Translations under genes and position numbers: made by a program
The notes under the pieces: model-generated
Database searches by the model: none
What the model was told of the DNA's origin: nothing
Seen by the model: the letters and a program-made list of their open reading frames with translations, nothing else
Shown: positions 11,556 to 23,280 of the stretch, piece by piece
Numbering within the stretch: position 1 is the stretch's first letter
Layout of the letters: every line of letters starts with the position of its first letter
Source: Paraphysomonas bandaiensis
Taxonomy: Eukaryota > Chrysophyceae
Assembly (NCBI GenBank): GCA_965644295.1
Contig: CBFFRP010000072.1
Span: 62,001 to 126,000 of the forward strand
Reading direction: 5' to 3'
DNA length: 64,000 nt

Positions 11556-12248
11556 TCTTAAGGAATTCTAATGAAACTATGAGTTCTATACTGCTGTATG
11601 CTGTGTAAATATCGATGGTATATAAGACGTATGTAGATATATATACGTTACAAAATAATCCAGGAATTGACTTCCAATAATGAATCGATTGATGCAATGT
11701 ATTGGGAGTCTTGATCTGGTTATTTTAATGCAACTAGGATACAATTTAAGTTCGTAACAGACGGTATCTATGTGCAATAGAGTGGCTGGCAATGACAGGA
11801 TTGTAACCCGTACGTACAGCATACCTACATACGATCCGGAATATACACTACCGGAAGAGGATTATACCCCTCATGCCCACACGCCCCCACACCCCTCGCA
11901 ACTGTCGGCGATGATGATGATGCACCAGCAGCACATACATTCATACCCCTACCTTCGTACCTACTTGTGTACCTACCTACAGTACATATGTACATACCTA
12001 CCTACATACATACATACCTACATACATACATACATACATACATACATACATACATACATACATACATACATACATACATACATACATACGTATCTTGCAT
12101 CTCTGTGTATAGCACTATAGTATACCGCATTGTATATGTGGTATGGGGATACGCTGCAGAGTGTTGCAATGTGCAACAACGCTCTCACTATTTCATTATC
12201 TCTCCATAACATAGTATTGTATACAGCTATCCTTTGCTGCTCGCCCAA
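11556..12248. other. Divergent intergenic region with promoter motif
   Basis: Shared 5' region of the GT4 and TRAP-beta genes. It holds an ACTGCTGT motif at 11590-11597 and a long CATA microsatellite. Open frames reading through the microsatellite are spurious. Confidence 0.6.
12003..12089. repeat. CATA microsatellite
   Basis: About 20 tandem CATA units with a few interruptions at the left end. A shorter run of the same unit lies within the first intron of TRAP-beta at about 12350-12370. Confidence 0.95.
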
Positions 12249-13019
12249 ATGATATACACACTGATCATTACTGCCCTTCTTGCATTTGCCAATGCAAATG
12301 TATCCATGTTGGACTCTCAGAATGCAAGATTATTTTTGCACAAGGTATACATACATACATACATACACATACCTTCATACCTTAACACTATCCTTATAGA
12401 CATCGAAAACAAATCCTGTTGTGGAAGGTGAAGATTTCGTCATCACTTATACGGTAACTAATAACGGTGGACTGTAAGTTGTTCAGTGTAGTACGTACAT
12501 TTTGTCATGTATTTTATTATACAGTGCTGCCAAAGGAGTAGAGATTGGTGATAGATACGATCCCAGAAGGTAATAATGAATTTCTAGAACTACTTTATTC
12601 TCATGAAGTTTCGGAGTAGTTTTGAGGTGAAAGGAGAGTCTTCTGATGAAGGGTCCGTTTCATTTTTTTTGGATGAAATTCCTTCTGGAGGGAAAGTTTC
12701 AGTAAACGTTACAGTGGTCCCAAAGCTGTTTGGTATGTACGAGTCAACTCGTGCCCGCATTCGTTACTCGAATGCATATTCGGAAGAGGATCTTGAGGAT
12801 GACGGAGGGGAGAGTGTTTTTCAGGGCCACTCGTCTTCTATGGGTCGTATTAGAATTATTTCTCATGACGAGTTTGAGCGTATCTCCTCCGGTAATGTCA
12901 AGGAATGGGCAATCTTCGCCGTGTTGGTGGTATTATCTACTGTTGTGCCAGCAATTTCCTACTTCTCATCCAAGCAGGCTGGTGAGGCGATCTCACGCAA
13001 GAAAAGGAAGGCCGCTTAA
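12249..13019 (+). CDS. SSR2: Translocon-associated protein subunit beta (TRAP-beta/SSR2)
   Basis: Exons 12249-12344, 12400-12473, 12525-12569 and 12620-13019 with 50-55 bp introns; 204 residues. The ATG at 12249 opens a signal peptide (ALLAFANA). An Ig-like luminal domain follows, with VVEGEDFVITYTVTN and VEIGDRYDP. A C-terminal membrane segment near residues 168-188 precedes a short lysine/arginine-rich cytosolic tail ending KKRKAA. The order signal peptide, luminal beta-sandwich, single TM and basic tail is that of TRAP-beta, which sits beside the Sec61 channel at the ER. The length is close to the human protein (183 aa). The acidic insert EEDLEDDGGE near residue 125 looks lineage-specific. 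The acceptor at 12619 was chosen because it alone keeps frame. Confidence 0.85.
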
Positions 13020-13816
13020 ATTACTGCCAGATTGAGTGTACTGCTAGTGTTTGCATGCTCGCAATGAGCCCTAAAAGAGCGATGATTAGCATGTATAATC
13101 TATGCATAGTAAAATGCGTTATTTCATAGGCTTTATTTCTGTCTGTGATTACTCTTAATAATTATCACGGGGGAAATTTACGTGTTGACCAGTACCGAGT
13201 TTTTACAATTATCTTCTAGGAGTTCTATACAGCAACGCTTACTCTTTACTACGCTAAGTAACGTTTGTGATGCTAGTCGTGGCGAGTAAGCATTTAATCG
13301 TAAAATCCAAAACCCAAGTGAGGGACATACTTTATAGACTCCTAGCGATTTTCATTGGATTTTTTATCTTTGCTATTACAGATAAGATTTTTGATTAAAT
13401 TATGCATGCACATACAAAATCTTAACCTTAACTCATGATGTCGCAATTATAATAAAGTTTCTGCTACAATATGGTATTGCCATGGTTTTTTGTGTGATTA
13501 CAGTTGTCTGGTTAAGTTTTATAGTTTATACTACTTTCTAAGTTCTAAGTATTCTATACTATATTAGTGTATTGAGTATTATTTTAACTAATTTAAATAG
13601 CTTTTTCTGAGCATTGCGGTTAAAGTTTACATATCCAGGACTATGAGGCATGTCCATTCTGCTGTTACAGCAGACGCTAACTCTAATCGAATAGTCGATA
13701 GCACTGAATTGCTTCCATTTAATATTAAATACCTCGCAGGCATGGATATGTTCACTTTAGCATTCCACATGAACTCACTATACTATAAGCATCCTTACGA
13801 CTACATATTAACATAT
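13020..13816. other. Intergenic between convergent genes
   Basis: AT-rich. A frame overlapping 13643-13939 on the + strand runs into the antisense of the membrane-protein gene and is not supported. Nothing else was recognised. Confidence 0.5.
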
Positions 13817-15972
13817 TCAGAGTGCAAAGAACGCAACGGTATCACGATCACCAGTGTTCAACTCTCCCCGTTGGTGTGTTTCATAAGATCGCCGCACGTC
13901 GGTCTCTCTAATCACATTAGCGGTAGAGGCCATATCTGAGCTCTCCGATGCAGTCCTCAAATTCCCAACGTCAGATGTTGTTGGGGTCTCAGAAATATCG
14001 TTGGAGGCTTTGTGCTCAACAACACTATCTTCCGAGAAGCTGGATAGGCGTTCGCTATTAGACCTTAATAACCCCATCCGGCGCATCTGTTGAGAAACCA
14101 AAGGGGACTTGAAGCGCCTACCCGTCTGTCTGGGGGGACGGTGTGGGAGTGGAGCACTCGGGCGGGAACGCAACAGTACCTCCAGTAGCATATATATCGA
14201 TAGAAAGACAACTACCAGTTCAACGATCCTCAGGCACACAGAATACAAAGCTAATGTCAAGGAAGGAGATGCGAGGATGACCGGAAATGAAGTTGCTACC
14301 ACAAGAACACCGAATACGAGAAAAGATACGCTTACCGCTTTGTGCAAAATATGTGACCTCTCGTAGTCCGAAGATATAATATCGTCTAACCATACACACG
14401 ATAATAGACATATCAAGCACCCGAAGAGCAGTTGAAGTGCCAGATCAGTTCCACTTCTACGATCTTCAGATAGGATACGTTCCGAGCCGTACCCAAGCAC
14501 GAGATATCCAACCACGAATATAAGCAAATACGGGCCAAAAGTGATGCAAGAGAGAATAGTGGAGAGAAGGCTCAAAGATGTTTCGATACGGTGATAGACA
14601 TGCATGAGCCCTGTAGCAACAAGATATTACGGTATACAAGTAACACTATCGACACAAGTACCGGCTAGTATAGTGATGCTAGTAGCATAAAATATCAGCT
14701 GAAGGGCAGCCAGCGGTCGTACTGATACAGCAGAACCTGTATAGTGATCCACCTCTGCACACGCAAAACTCTCGTGCCCCCATGTTCCAAGAACGGAGGA
14801 CATATACACTAGACGGGACAATGAGGCCACCCCGAGAAGGGACCAGAGGAACTTAAACTTAACCGCATGGAGGAGACCGTACGCAGTACTGCATCCAGAA
14901 TACATGTAACCTGCAACTACTATAGCTCCAACAGCCAATGCCCAGAGTACCGTTGTGATGATCACCCATGGACCATATGATGCGGGACGATATAAGTTCT
15001 TCCAGGATGTTCCGTGAAAAGCCTCGCATGGATCACTGTCGACATCCACTCTTGGAAGGTTATTGTTAAAACCTCCAATGTCAGTCCCAGCAAGAGAGCA
15101 ATTTGAAGACCAACCCAACGCCTGTAGCAACTCTATCAGCTTTCTAGTTCGAATTGAATTTTCTATTGTATTGGATATTTCACCGTCGTTTCCCGTTTCT
15201 ACACTCTGCCGAATACGAAAAGAGATGCCAACCGCAATATCTGCTGACCCCACGAAGACAAGCTCATAAACAGATATAGCGGACACGTCTTCTCTCGAAA
15301 TATTTAAAGTCTCCGATATGGCTGTGTGAAAGATACTCTGAAATACGCCAACGGTGCACTTTTCAGTGATGTAGCTTAAATTAGTGCCCACTAGGTACAC
15401 TGTATTAAGGTGTAACAGCTCAGACGGAAGAGCTGTTGGGGCGGATGAAGGTTTGCTTACTGAAGATATAGAGCACGGACACACTCGGCACCATCCACCC
15501 ATGTATGGAGTTGATGAATTACACTCATAACTTAATGTACGCGTTTGTATTTCTATATATTGCTGACCCTGTTGAACAACACACCCACCTACTAAGTTGT
15601 TATCCACCGCTGGATTAGCGAAAACGATGTCGTTCCTACCAATGAACGTTCTAAAAGCATTCATACATTTGAACCTATCAATTCATATGTAAACTCCATA
15701 CAAAAAACATATGAGCACAACACTATCAACCTGTCAGTAGATATGTCCTGTAGAATATCAGTATTACAAGTGCCATTGATCATCGGGCAGACATCATCAC
15801 ATGTTTGTTGAGGGTTCTCTGCTATCACAATATACCAGGGATCTTGCTGTGCTGAGCTATAGGCTACTGTATGGATGAATAAGAGCCATACAAGCCATAA
15901 GAGTCTAGTGGATAAGATATACATACACGGCAGATGACAGATCTTCATCATAGTTAGACAGTGATGTGTCAT
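13817..15972 (-). CDS. Secretory-route polytopic membrane protein, family not recognised
   Basis: Exons 15731-15972, 14662-15674 and 13817-14610, with introns of 56 and 51 bp, give 682 residues. A signal peptide (residues about 10-45) leads into a cysteine-rich extracellular or luminal region of about 300 residues with CVVQQG, WCRVCPC and several N-glycosylation sequons. The part beginning NTVYLVGTNLSYI resembles a SEA-like alpha/beta fold, but this is a weak impression. About seven hydrophobic helices follow between residues about 300 and 555. A serine-rich, basic cytosolic tail of about 120 residues ends the protein. The overall plan (ectodomain, about 7 TM, tail) resembles receptor-like or TOM1/THH1-like proteins of protists. 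For the 14611-14661 intron I chose the donor that gives 51 bp rather than a 27-bp alternative in the same frame. Confidence 0.7.
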
Positions 15973-15988
15973 AGAGATCTGTCATCTG
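15931..15988 (-). promoter_or_regulatory. Inverted repeat enclosing the start codon
   Basis: A perfect 14-bp inverted repeat (15931-15944 with 15975-15988) encloses a 30-nt spacer. On the transcript, the 5' arm ends 2 nt before the AUG at 15972 and the 3' arm lies within the first coding codons. Such a stem could restrict initiation, or favour the in-frame AUGs near the 3' end of the loop. Function is inferred only. Confidence 0.4.
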
Positions 15989-16386
15989 TCGTGTTCATGA
16001 ACTTGAATATATTTAATTATTCTCTCAAGTTATATATGTATGTATGTATGTATGAAAACTATGAAGGAATCTTTTACTTCTTCATCATCCAAATTGGGTC
16101 ACTAGAATACTAGAAAAAAATACATTAAATATAAGAAATTTGGGGTTTCCCATATAGAATACACACTTTTGTCCAAAATCCTGCTATTTATACGACTATT
16201 TACTATTATATAAACCTAGCCTTTTTCAAAATTCAAAGAGGAAATGGGATAAAAGTACAGTTCTATGTACTGCTGTCTGTATGTATGTACACAGCAGTAA
16301 AGTGGTATTGGGATGCTTGTAAGGGACTGATTGATCTGTCATAGATCAGCATCTACAGAGTGAAACATTATCAATCACATTATATA
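15973..16386. other. Divergent intergenic region
   Basis: Upstream region of the membrane-protein gene and SLBP. It contains a facing pair of the promoter word, TACTGCTGT at 16268-16276 and ACAGCAGTA at 16291-16299, about 90-120 bp before SLBP. A small hairpin TGATCT/AGATCA lies near 16331-16348. Confidence 0.55.
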
Positions 16387-16947
16387 ATGTCACAAACAGA
16401 ATCACGAAAGAGAGGAAGGGGAAATAATCTTCCTAGTTGTATTGTTGGTCGTGCTCCTGAAGGATACTTTAAGCGCCGTATGTTAGGTGATAGCTACACC
16501 CACTAACATATCTGTTATAACATACTCACAGAGTCTCTACCTGTTGAAAATAATATTGAGGATGATGAACATCGTATCGAAATGAGAATGAAGCAGATCC
16601 GCTATGGAAAGAATACTGTGGGATATGATCGGTACATAGCAGCGGTGCCGAAGTAAGATTACACCATTCGTAAAGCCTTCTTATTAATGTGTATTTTATT
16701 TAGAAATAAACGTGGAAAATATTCTGAGCACCCAAGAACTCCTGATGTATATGAACGCGTGCCGAAGAGGGTATTTGATGGTAGGGTAAAGGCTTGGAGG
16801 CGTGCATTACATCAGTGGGACGATAAAGAAACTAGTGCTACTGTAGAAAATCAATCTCCAAAAATAGAGAGCAAGGAACCTGTCGAAAGTAAAGAGTCAG
16901 TACCAACATCTGTTAATGACAGTATGTCGGATGATGATGTACTATGA
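16387..16947 (+). CDS. SLBP: Histone RNA hairpin-binding protein (SLBP)
   Basis: Exons 16387-16477, 16532-16652 and 16704-16947 (introns 54 and 51 bp) encode 151 residues. Residues about 50-110 form the SLBP RNA-binding domain: RMKQIRYGKNTVGYDRYI, then VPKNKRG, HPRTPDVYERVPKR and WRRALHQWD. In the family, this domain grips the stem-loop at the 3' end of replication-dependent histone mRNAs. The tyrosine/arginine core (YGKNT, YDRY) is conserved. The phosphorylated TPNK motif of animals reads TPDV here, so its lysine is absent. The protein is short: a basic leader of about 35 residues and an acidic, serine-rich tail. It implies that at least some histone mRNAs of this organism end in a hairpin. 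Confidence 0.92.
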
Positions 16948-18651
16948 TATAGAGTATATATTTCTTTGTGCGTATATAATGTAGCGATACAACGGTTTCT
17001 ATCTGATCGAGTATGTTGGCAATGAATTGATATACTGGCAATAATATATGAAACGATCAATGATTGATATGCTGACGTTATTATTCTCCTCTCTCCAATC
17101 TGGATGGTGAAAGGCCACAGGATCAACCAATCTACATTCTAGTTACTTAACAAGGGTATATTGCTTTCGTCCTACATTACAGCAGTACTGTACCACTAAG
17201 TGCTATGATTTCTCAACTTCTATTACCGAACAAGATATTTTATAAAGCTATATCACAAAAAATATGATAAGAATCTTCCCCTGTGAAAGAAGTTTTTATG
17301 GAACTTCCTCCGATATTTTTTAAGTCTATAAGTTTCTGGCAGAAAATAGAACTCAATTTGACCTTTAGTCTCTTTTCTCTTCATAAAGGATTACAATCTT
17401 GGGGCTCAGCTCATGTAATACTTTTGTTTAGTTCTTAACTTTTCGGATATTTAAAAAATATTCCTATTTATTATTTATTCACATGTTTGCAAAGAATTAC
17501 AGCTCGACATCATTGTGTTTAGTAAGTGTACTGACTTAGATTACAGAACCCTAAACTAACAAGACATTTGTCTTCACAGCCGATTTAATATGTCGTTTTC
17601 TGTAGTCTCGCTATGTCACAAGGAACATCTTGCTTCTTAAGTCTTAAGGGTCAAAGATGTCAGAGACAACTGAAAAGATAGCGACAAAGCTCCCAATATT
17701 GTATCTTGGGGGATAAACACATGGTATCATTTATACTTTTAGCATCAGCAAAACGATATGAAGAAATAAGCTGAAAGTTGTATATTACAATGAACTTTCT
17801 ACTTCCAGATTTCCTTCTCACACTATCTGACCGTATTTCTTATTCGCCACCTACTTCAACGTAGTGATTGAATGACCCAATCTCGAAGAAATTGTCCAGA
17901 TTTCGCACAACGTAGTTGTGGGTATTTCGGCCGGCTCTGGGTTTCTGAGATGAAACAAATCAGACATTTATACGGCAGTGTGCTCCAACGAATCATTCAA
18001 TCATAATAAAATCTATAAGGCTCTCTCGGTTGTCTGATATCGGCGAATCATAAAATATTCCATATTTATGGAAAGCGTCGCAGGTTGATATTATATTTCG
18101 TATGATATCACACCACACATACTGGGGTCAGATATGAGACGCCAGATATTCAACAAGGCATCAAATACGACACAGTGGGTTGAATGGAATTAGCACAATA
18201 GTTTCAGTCCTTCTGTTGAGCGATTAAGCCATTCATAGTGAAGATTATATCAATATTAGTGCGCTATTTTAAGGTAAACAAGATCTAGTAAGTGTGAAAT
18301 AGCTACGTACAGATACTCAGCAAATATCTGCTGCTCCTGATGTGGGTGTATATGTATTGTACGATATGTTGGGATTATGTGGCCAATCACTCCCCACCGT
18401 TTATTTTGATACCTATTATTGGAAATCCCTACTTTTTGGAACTCGGACTATCATATGAATATAGCAATGGGACATGAGAATAGTCCAAATTTAAGAAATA
18501 AAAATATGGAATTTCTAGATAATATCGCGATAATTAGTGAAGAATTTGTGGCGTTTTATTGACATCATGTACACAATAGTTCACTTATTAATGAACTGAG
18601 GCGCTTATTAATTGAGACTCCCATTAATCGAGTGTTCAATCAATCTTCATC
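16948..18651. other. Long AT-rich intergenic region
   Basis: About 1.7 kb without a supported gene. An ACTGCTGT word in reverse orientation occurs at 17179-17186. I looked for tRNA boxes and snRNA-like cores and found none convincing. Confidence 0.5.
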
Positions 18652-20759
18652 ATGTTAGATCAAGTATTTATATTTACTAGACAAGGAATATTATTATGGT
18701 CAAGAATATTATGTAAAATTAAAGAAAATCCATTAGAAGATTTTATTACATCAGTTTTAATTGCTGAGAGGAAAGGAGAGAACAGTATCGTATTAGGATC
18801 GTATGTAATAAAATGGGCATTAGCTAAAAAGGGTTCTATTGATATTGTATTTGCTGTAAGATTATATGAGTAGATGTGAATGATAATGATTGTAACTGTC
18901 TATATAGGTGATATACTCCAGTGTACTGAATCTTCTGTATGTTGATGATTTATTAGCGAATATGAAAAAGGTTTAAATGATTTTTAATGTTGTTTTTTCT
19001 CTTTAACTGTCGTCATGTAGTCGTTCTGCACATTATTCGGTGAAGACATCCAGTCGCCAACATGGTAACTATTCTCTTTTGCTTCCTGTTAAACTAACAT
19101 GGGTGCAGTATATCTTGTGACTTCGACGAAGAGTTCACTAGTGTACTGAGGAAAACTGAATCAAAACAATTACATTATAAGAAAGCAGCAACAAAAACGA
19201 CATCACAGCAGGTTAATAGTTGGTTCAGAATTTTATAATTACTGTAATTGTTGTATGTAGGAGCCTCGAACGTCACACAGTGATAACGAGCAGAAGGACT
19301 CAGAAGAAGACTCTAATAACGTAGCCGCTAAAGAGGAATTTGATATTAATTCACCTGTAGATCCTGCTGCAACTATTCGAGCAAGGTGAGTACTACAACT
19401 GTGGCACATCTCTCTGTATATGTCCACATGTATGATTGTCATGATAATGACTGTATAACAATAAAGGATGCGAAGCAAACGAGGAGGTAAAGCAAAATCT
19501 GCACTTCCTGATTCCCCTGGCAATTCTACTACACCACCCAAGAAAGAGGCACGCGTGTGGTCAGGTGGTAAGGGGAAGGTTTCCGCTAAGGTGGCCGCTT
19601 CGCTGGATCGCTCCCAACCAGCCGGAGAATCACCCGGTGGAATCGACAATGACTTGGCCCAGGCACGAGCTGTGTATCTGCCGGGAGAAGAGGAGCGCCC
19701 TATGTGGGAGGAGGAAGAGGAAGAGGCGGAAAGACTGGAGGAGGCACTCGAGAAAGAATCTGGAGGGATATGGAACACACTTGGGAATTCGTATCTAGGT
19801 GGTTTTGTGAAAACGATAACAGGAGGGCAAGTCTTAGACGAAGCAGCTCTATCGCCGATACTCAAAGATATGAAAGAAATGCTGCAAGGAAAGAATGTTG
19901 CTCAAGAGATCGCAGACGACATATGCAAATCAGTGGGAGCCGCACTGGTTGGACATAGAATGGCGAGCTTCACTCGCATACAGACAGTCGTACATCAAGC
20001 CCTTAGGGATGCCGTGCAGCGAATCCTGACACCTGGGTCTTCCACAGATGTATTGAGGCAAGTTCTTGACGCGAAGGCTGCTGGGCGGGTATTTAGTATC
20101 GTTTTCGTGGGTGTAAATGGGGTAAGTCGAGTGTAGTTTTAAACCTATTGTCTCACTTCCTTATCAAGGTGGGCAAGTCGACATCACTTGCAAAAGTTGC
20201 ATATTACCTTAAGCAGCACGGTATTAATGTCACACTCGCGGCATGTGATACATTTCGCTCTGGAGCAGTGGAGCAGCTGAAAACTCATGCCAAATGTCTT
20301 GATGTTCCTCTCTTCGCCATGGGCTACTCTAGTGATCCTGCACATGTTGCTTCCTGTGCCCTGGCCCAGGCAGCTGAGAAGGGGTCTGACTGCGTTCTTA
20401 TCGACACCGCAGGAAGGATGCAGAACAATGAGCCACTGATGAAGGCTCTTGCGAAACTCGTCTCTGTAAATACGCCCGACCTTGTGCTCTTTGTAGGTGA
20501 GGCACTTGTTGGCAATGACGGAATCGATCAGCTGTCCATGTTCGACCGAGCTTTAAAGAACTTTAGCCCTCCTGGAAAGTCGAGGGGGATAGATGGCATA
20601 GTTTTGACAAAGTTCGATACTATCGACGATAAAGTGGGTGCCGCATTGAGCATGTCATATAAGAGTGGACAGCCTGTAACTTTTGTTGGCACTGGTCAAA
20701 AGTATACCCACTTGAAGAAATTGAATGTGACCACTGTAATCCACCGCCTATTTTCTTAG
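18652..20759 (+). CDS. SRPR: Signal recognition particle receptor subunit alpha (SRPR)
   Basis: Seven exons: 18652-18855, 18908-18970, 19021-19064, 19109-19211, 19261-19385, 19467-20121 and 20169-20759; 594 residues (human 638). The N-terminus [16 protein letters not shown] is the longin-like SRX domain that binds SRP receptor beta on the ER. A charged linker (exons 4-6) has lysine/arginine clusters and serine/acidic tracts. The C-terminal NG GTPase carries GVNGVGKST (split by the last intron), DTFRSGA, DTAGR, TKFD and GTGQKY. Function: GTP-dependent docking of ribosome-SRP complexes. Introns are 44-81 bp, including a 44-bp one that is among the shortest in the window. Confidence 0.95.
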
Positions 20760-21476
20760 TGTACGTGTTGGCTGCAATTTTGATGTGTAGCACAACGTAT
20801 AGAGAATATCATTCTAACTACTATTTACTAAAATGTGGTAGAAGAAATCTAATAATATGAATGAGTTAGGAGTTAGTATCAGAATTGAATTTATTTCGAT
20901 CAGATTACCTGAAATCTAATGGCATCAAAGTTATTATTTATTTAAGATATACTAAGTAAGAATGAAAACAATGAACATGAATCATAGGAAGCAAGATCGT
21001 GGTTCAATTTAAAGAAATAGAATACTACCTACTAAGTATGATTATGCCAAGTACTCCAATATCCTAATCGTACTTCATCCCTTTCACTGCTAGAGTTGAA
21101 TATTGAACATTTCTCTCTATCTCTACTCTAATGTTCAATCTACTGGTGTGTTCAATCCGCACACCACTGCGAACTAAAGAGAGAGCTTGCTGTCCACATT
21201 TCGCTCTGGAGATTTGGAAATATCGCTCTACGGAGGCTTGTCCACGTTAGCTAGACCGGTTGAAGCTAGTACTTTGACCTTTGACATAGAATATATACCG
21301 AAGAAAAGATAAATTAATGAAGAATCACGTTATACCACGCGTGAAATGCACAATACACATAAATCATGCTTGACATACAAGTTAAAATAGAGATCACAAT
21401 ATATCTCGCGATGGGTCACTGTAAATGTTACTATCCACAATATTCAACGAAGTAACAATTCCTGCTATTGTCAAGG
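20760..21476. other. Intergenic between convergent genes
   Basis: AT-rich at the left and more balanced after 21060. No ORF or RNA gene was supported. Confidence 0.5.
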
Positions 21477-22883
21477 TTAAACTAATTCCTCAGTCGGTGT
21501 GAGTCTCTTCTTAATAGTATTCCATCTTGCGCGACACCTGTCGGCACTTCTTCCAGTCGTATAGCCACCAAGGTGATCGGACACCCTTGTCCAACTAATC
21601 TGTCTTTCCTTGTCCGCCCCCATATATAAATTCACGGCTTCGTACAGTTTCCGATCCTACACACATTACTATCAACGCTACTTCATAAGATACAAAAATA
21701 AGGCTACTCTACTGTACATTCAACTCAGCGTGTACAGCAGCACTACTCTCATCATAATACCTCGTTGTCGTCCCACCCTCGGTCTTCTCTCACTTTATCG
21801 GCGTACTTGAGGTGTCGATGCCACCGATTGTAGCATTGCTCAGGACGCCGAGTACACCCCATGTGCTCTGCCACTTTTTCCCAATCTACTGTGCGAACAG
21901 ACCGTCCTTGTCTATGCTTCACGGTTGTATGAAGAGCAATAGCTTCGTATAGCTTGTGATCCTATGAATAGGGACGCATATAACTTAGCCGTACAATATC
22001 CCTCGTAAGTTCGCCGGTTACCTCGTTGTCAGCCCACTGTCCATTATTTACTGGCCATTCTCTGTACTTAAGATGATGGCGGTACCGATTACAACACTGC
22101 TCATATGTGCGGGAACCTCCCAGCTCACAGGAAACAGCAACCCATTGAATACTCCCATCCTCCTTTAGAGGACACCTGCTAATTGCCTCCAGCAGAGCGT
22201 TGTCCTGCATTATAGTGGTCCGCAGAGCAATTACACTAACGTATTGACACATCATTGAGTTTATCTAACCTCTTCTTCAGTCCATTTACCACCTTTTGTA
22301 CTGTCTTTCAAATATCGCAGTACCTTCGACCACCTACACAATAATACTGTAAAAACTACTGGAGTGATCTGAAAGATACGTGCCTTCGCTGACATTGTCG
22401 GTGGTCACGTTCTCCGCCCATGTATTCAGAGACCTTCTTCCAGTATTGCCCCTTCAGTTTCCCCTCTCCTTTTACGCGCTCCAGAGCAGCCAGGAGTTTA
22501 GCGTCCTAACAAGAGAAGAGTATAAGAACAACTAATGGTACAGGGGCAATAGACTACCAGCTCGTTATTCCAAAAGAGTGCTTTGGGTGGATTGGCGATT
22601 ATATCTTCCGAATCATCTTCTCGCAACACATCGACAGGCTCATCACTCTTTCATATATAATAAATCATATTACAAATCTAATAATAACATACATATATAT
22701 CATACTCTCTACCTCACGTCGTCGTTTTTGTCCACTAGTTGAACGGTAACTATCAGAGAATCTACTTCTATGTTCTGCTACATACTTATGACATGTGAAG
22801 CATTTGTTTTCATGATCTAATACAAAAGTTCTGTTATCATCAGTGAAATCTTGTATACACATTTGACACTGTGTCATAGTCAT
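21477..22883 (-). CDS. Four-repeat Myb/SANT DNA-binding protein
   Basis: Exons (5' to 3'): 22713-22883, 22558-22647, 22384-22505, 22270-22333, 22022-22204, 21761-21961 and 21477-21656; 336 residues. Exon 1 carries a possible zinc-binding stretch, CQMC then CFTCH. Four Myb-like repeats follow at about residues 88-140, 150-200, 211-265 and 278-325. Each is recognisable from helix-3 words such as QCQRRW, QCCNRYRHHLKY, QCYNRWHRHLKY and RCRARW. The 22334-22383 intron uses GC-AG ends; this is the only splice that restores RRW and frame. Each repeat begins at or next to a phase-0 intron. Probably a nuclear transcription or chromatin factor; target unknown. The start chosen is the ATG at 22883. Confidence 0.85.
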
Positions 22884-23280
22884 GTTTGGATGAGATACAC
22901 ACTGCTGTATGGATGATAGAGAGATAGGCACTTATATGGATGGATGTGGTATGAGTTATAGATACCCTCGTGGTTAGTTCTATCTGGTAACATTCATAGA
23001 GTGAGGAAGATATGGCTATAGAGGGTGGTAACTGCAGTTTAAATATCTGTCACTGGGCTGCTGGAGAGCTACTGTATAGTCTATAGGTATATACAGAGAT
23101 AAGTACAGACAGTAGTACACAGGTACATGTATATAGAGAATAGTAGGGAGTGCTGTGTGTGGGATAGCATATATGTACACAGGTACAAGCACACATCCAC
23201 TCGGGGGGTACTGTGTGTTGGTATCCTGTACAGTTCACTGTATAATGTACTGCTGTACTGTCCGTACTGCTGTACTGTCC
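22884..23280. other. Divergent intergenic region with repeated promoter word
   Basis: ACTGCTGT occurs at 22901, 18 bp upstream of the Myb start. It occurs again at 23249 and 23265, where GTACTGCTGTACTGTCC is repeated in tandem, followed by a third degenerate copy. The rest is TA/CA-rich. Confidence 0.55.

Noticed and set aside
11770-12248. Open frames of 76-116 codons through the CATA tract
   Set aside because: They are products of a 4-bp microsatellite read in several frames on both strands, without coding composition.
13064-13082. Histone-type 3' stem-loop (GAGCCCTAAAAGAGC)
   Set aside because: The stem does not match the conserved six-pair histone hairpin, and the upstream gene is TRAP-beta, not a histone.
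14611-14637. A 27-bp intron in the membrane-protein gene
   Set aside because: GT-AG ends and frame fit, but a donor 24 bp upstream gives a normal 51-bp intron in the same frame.
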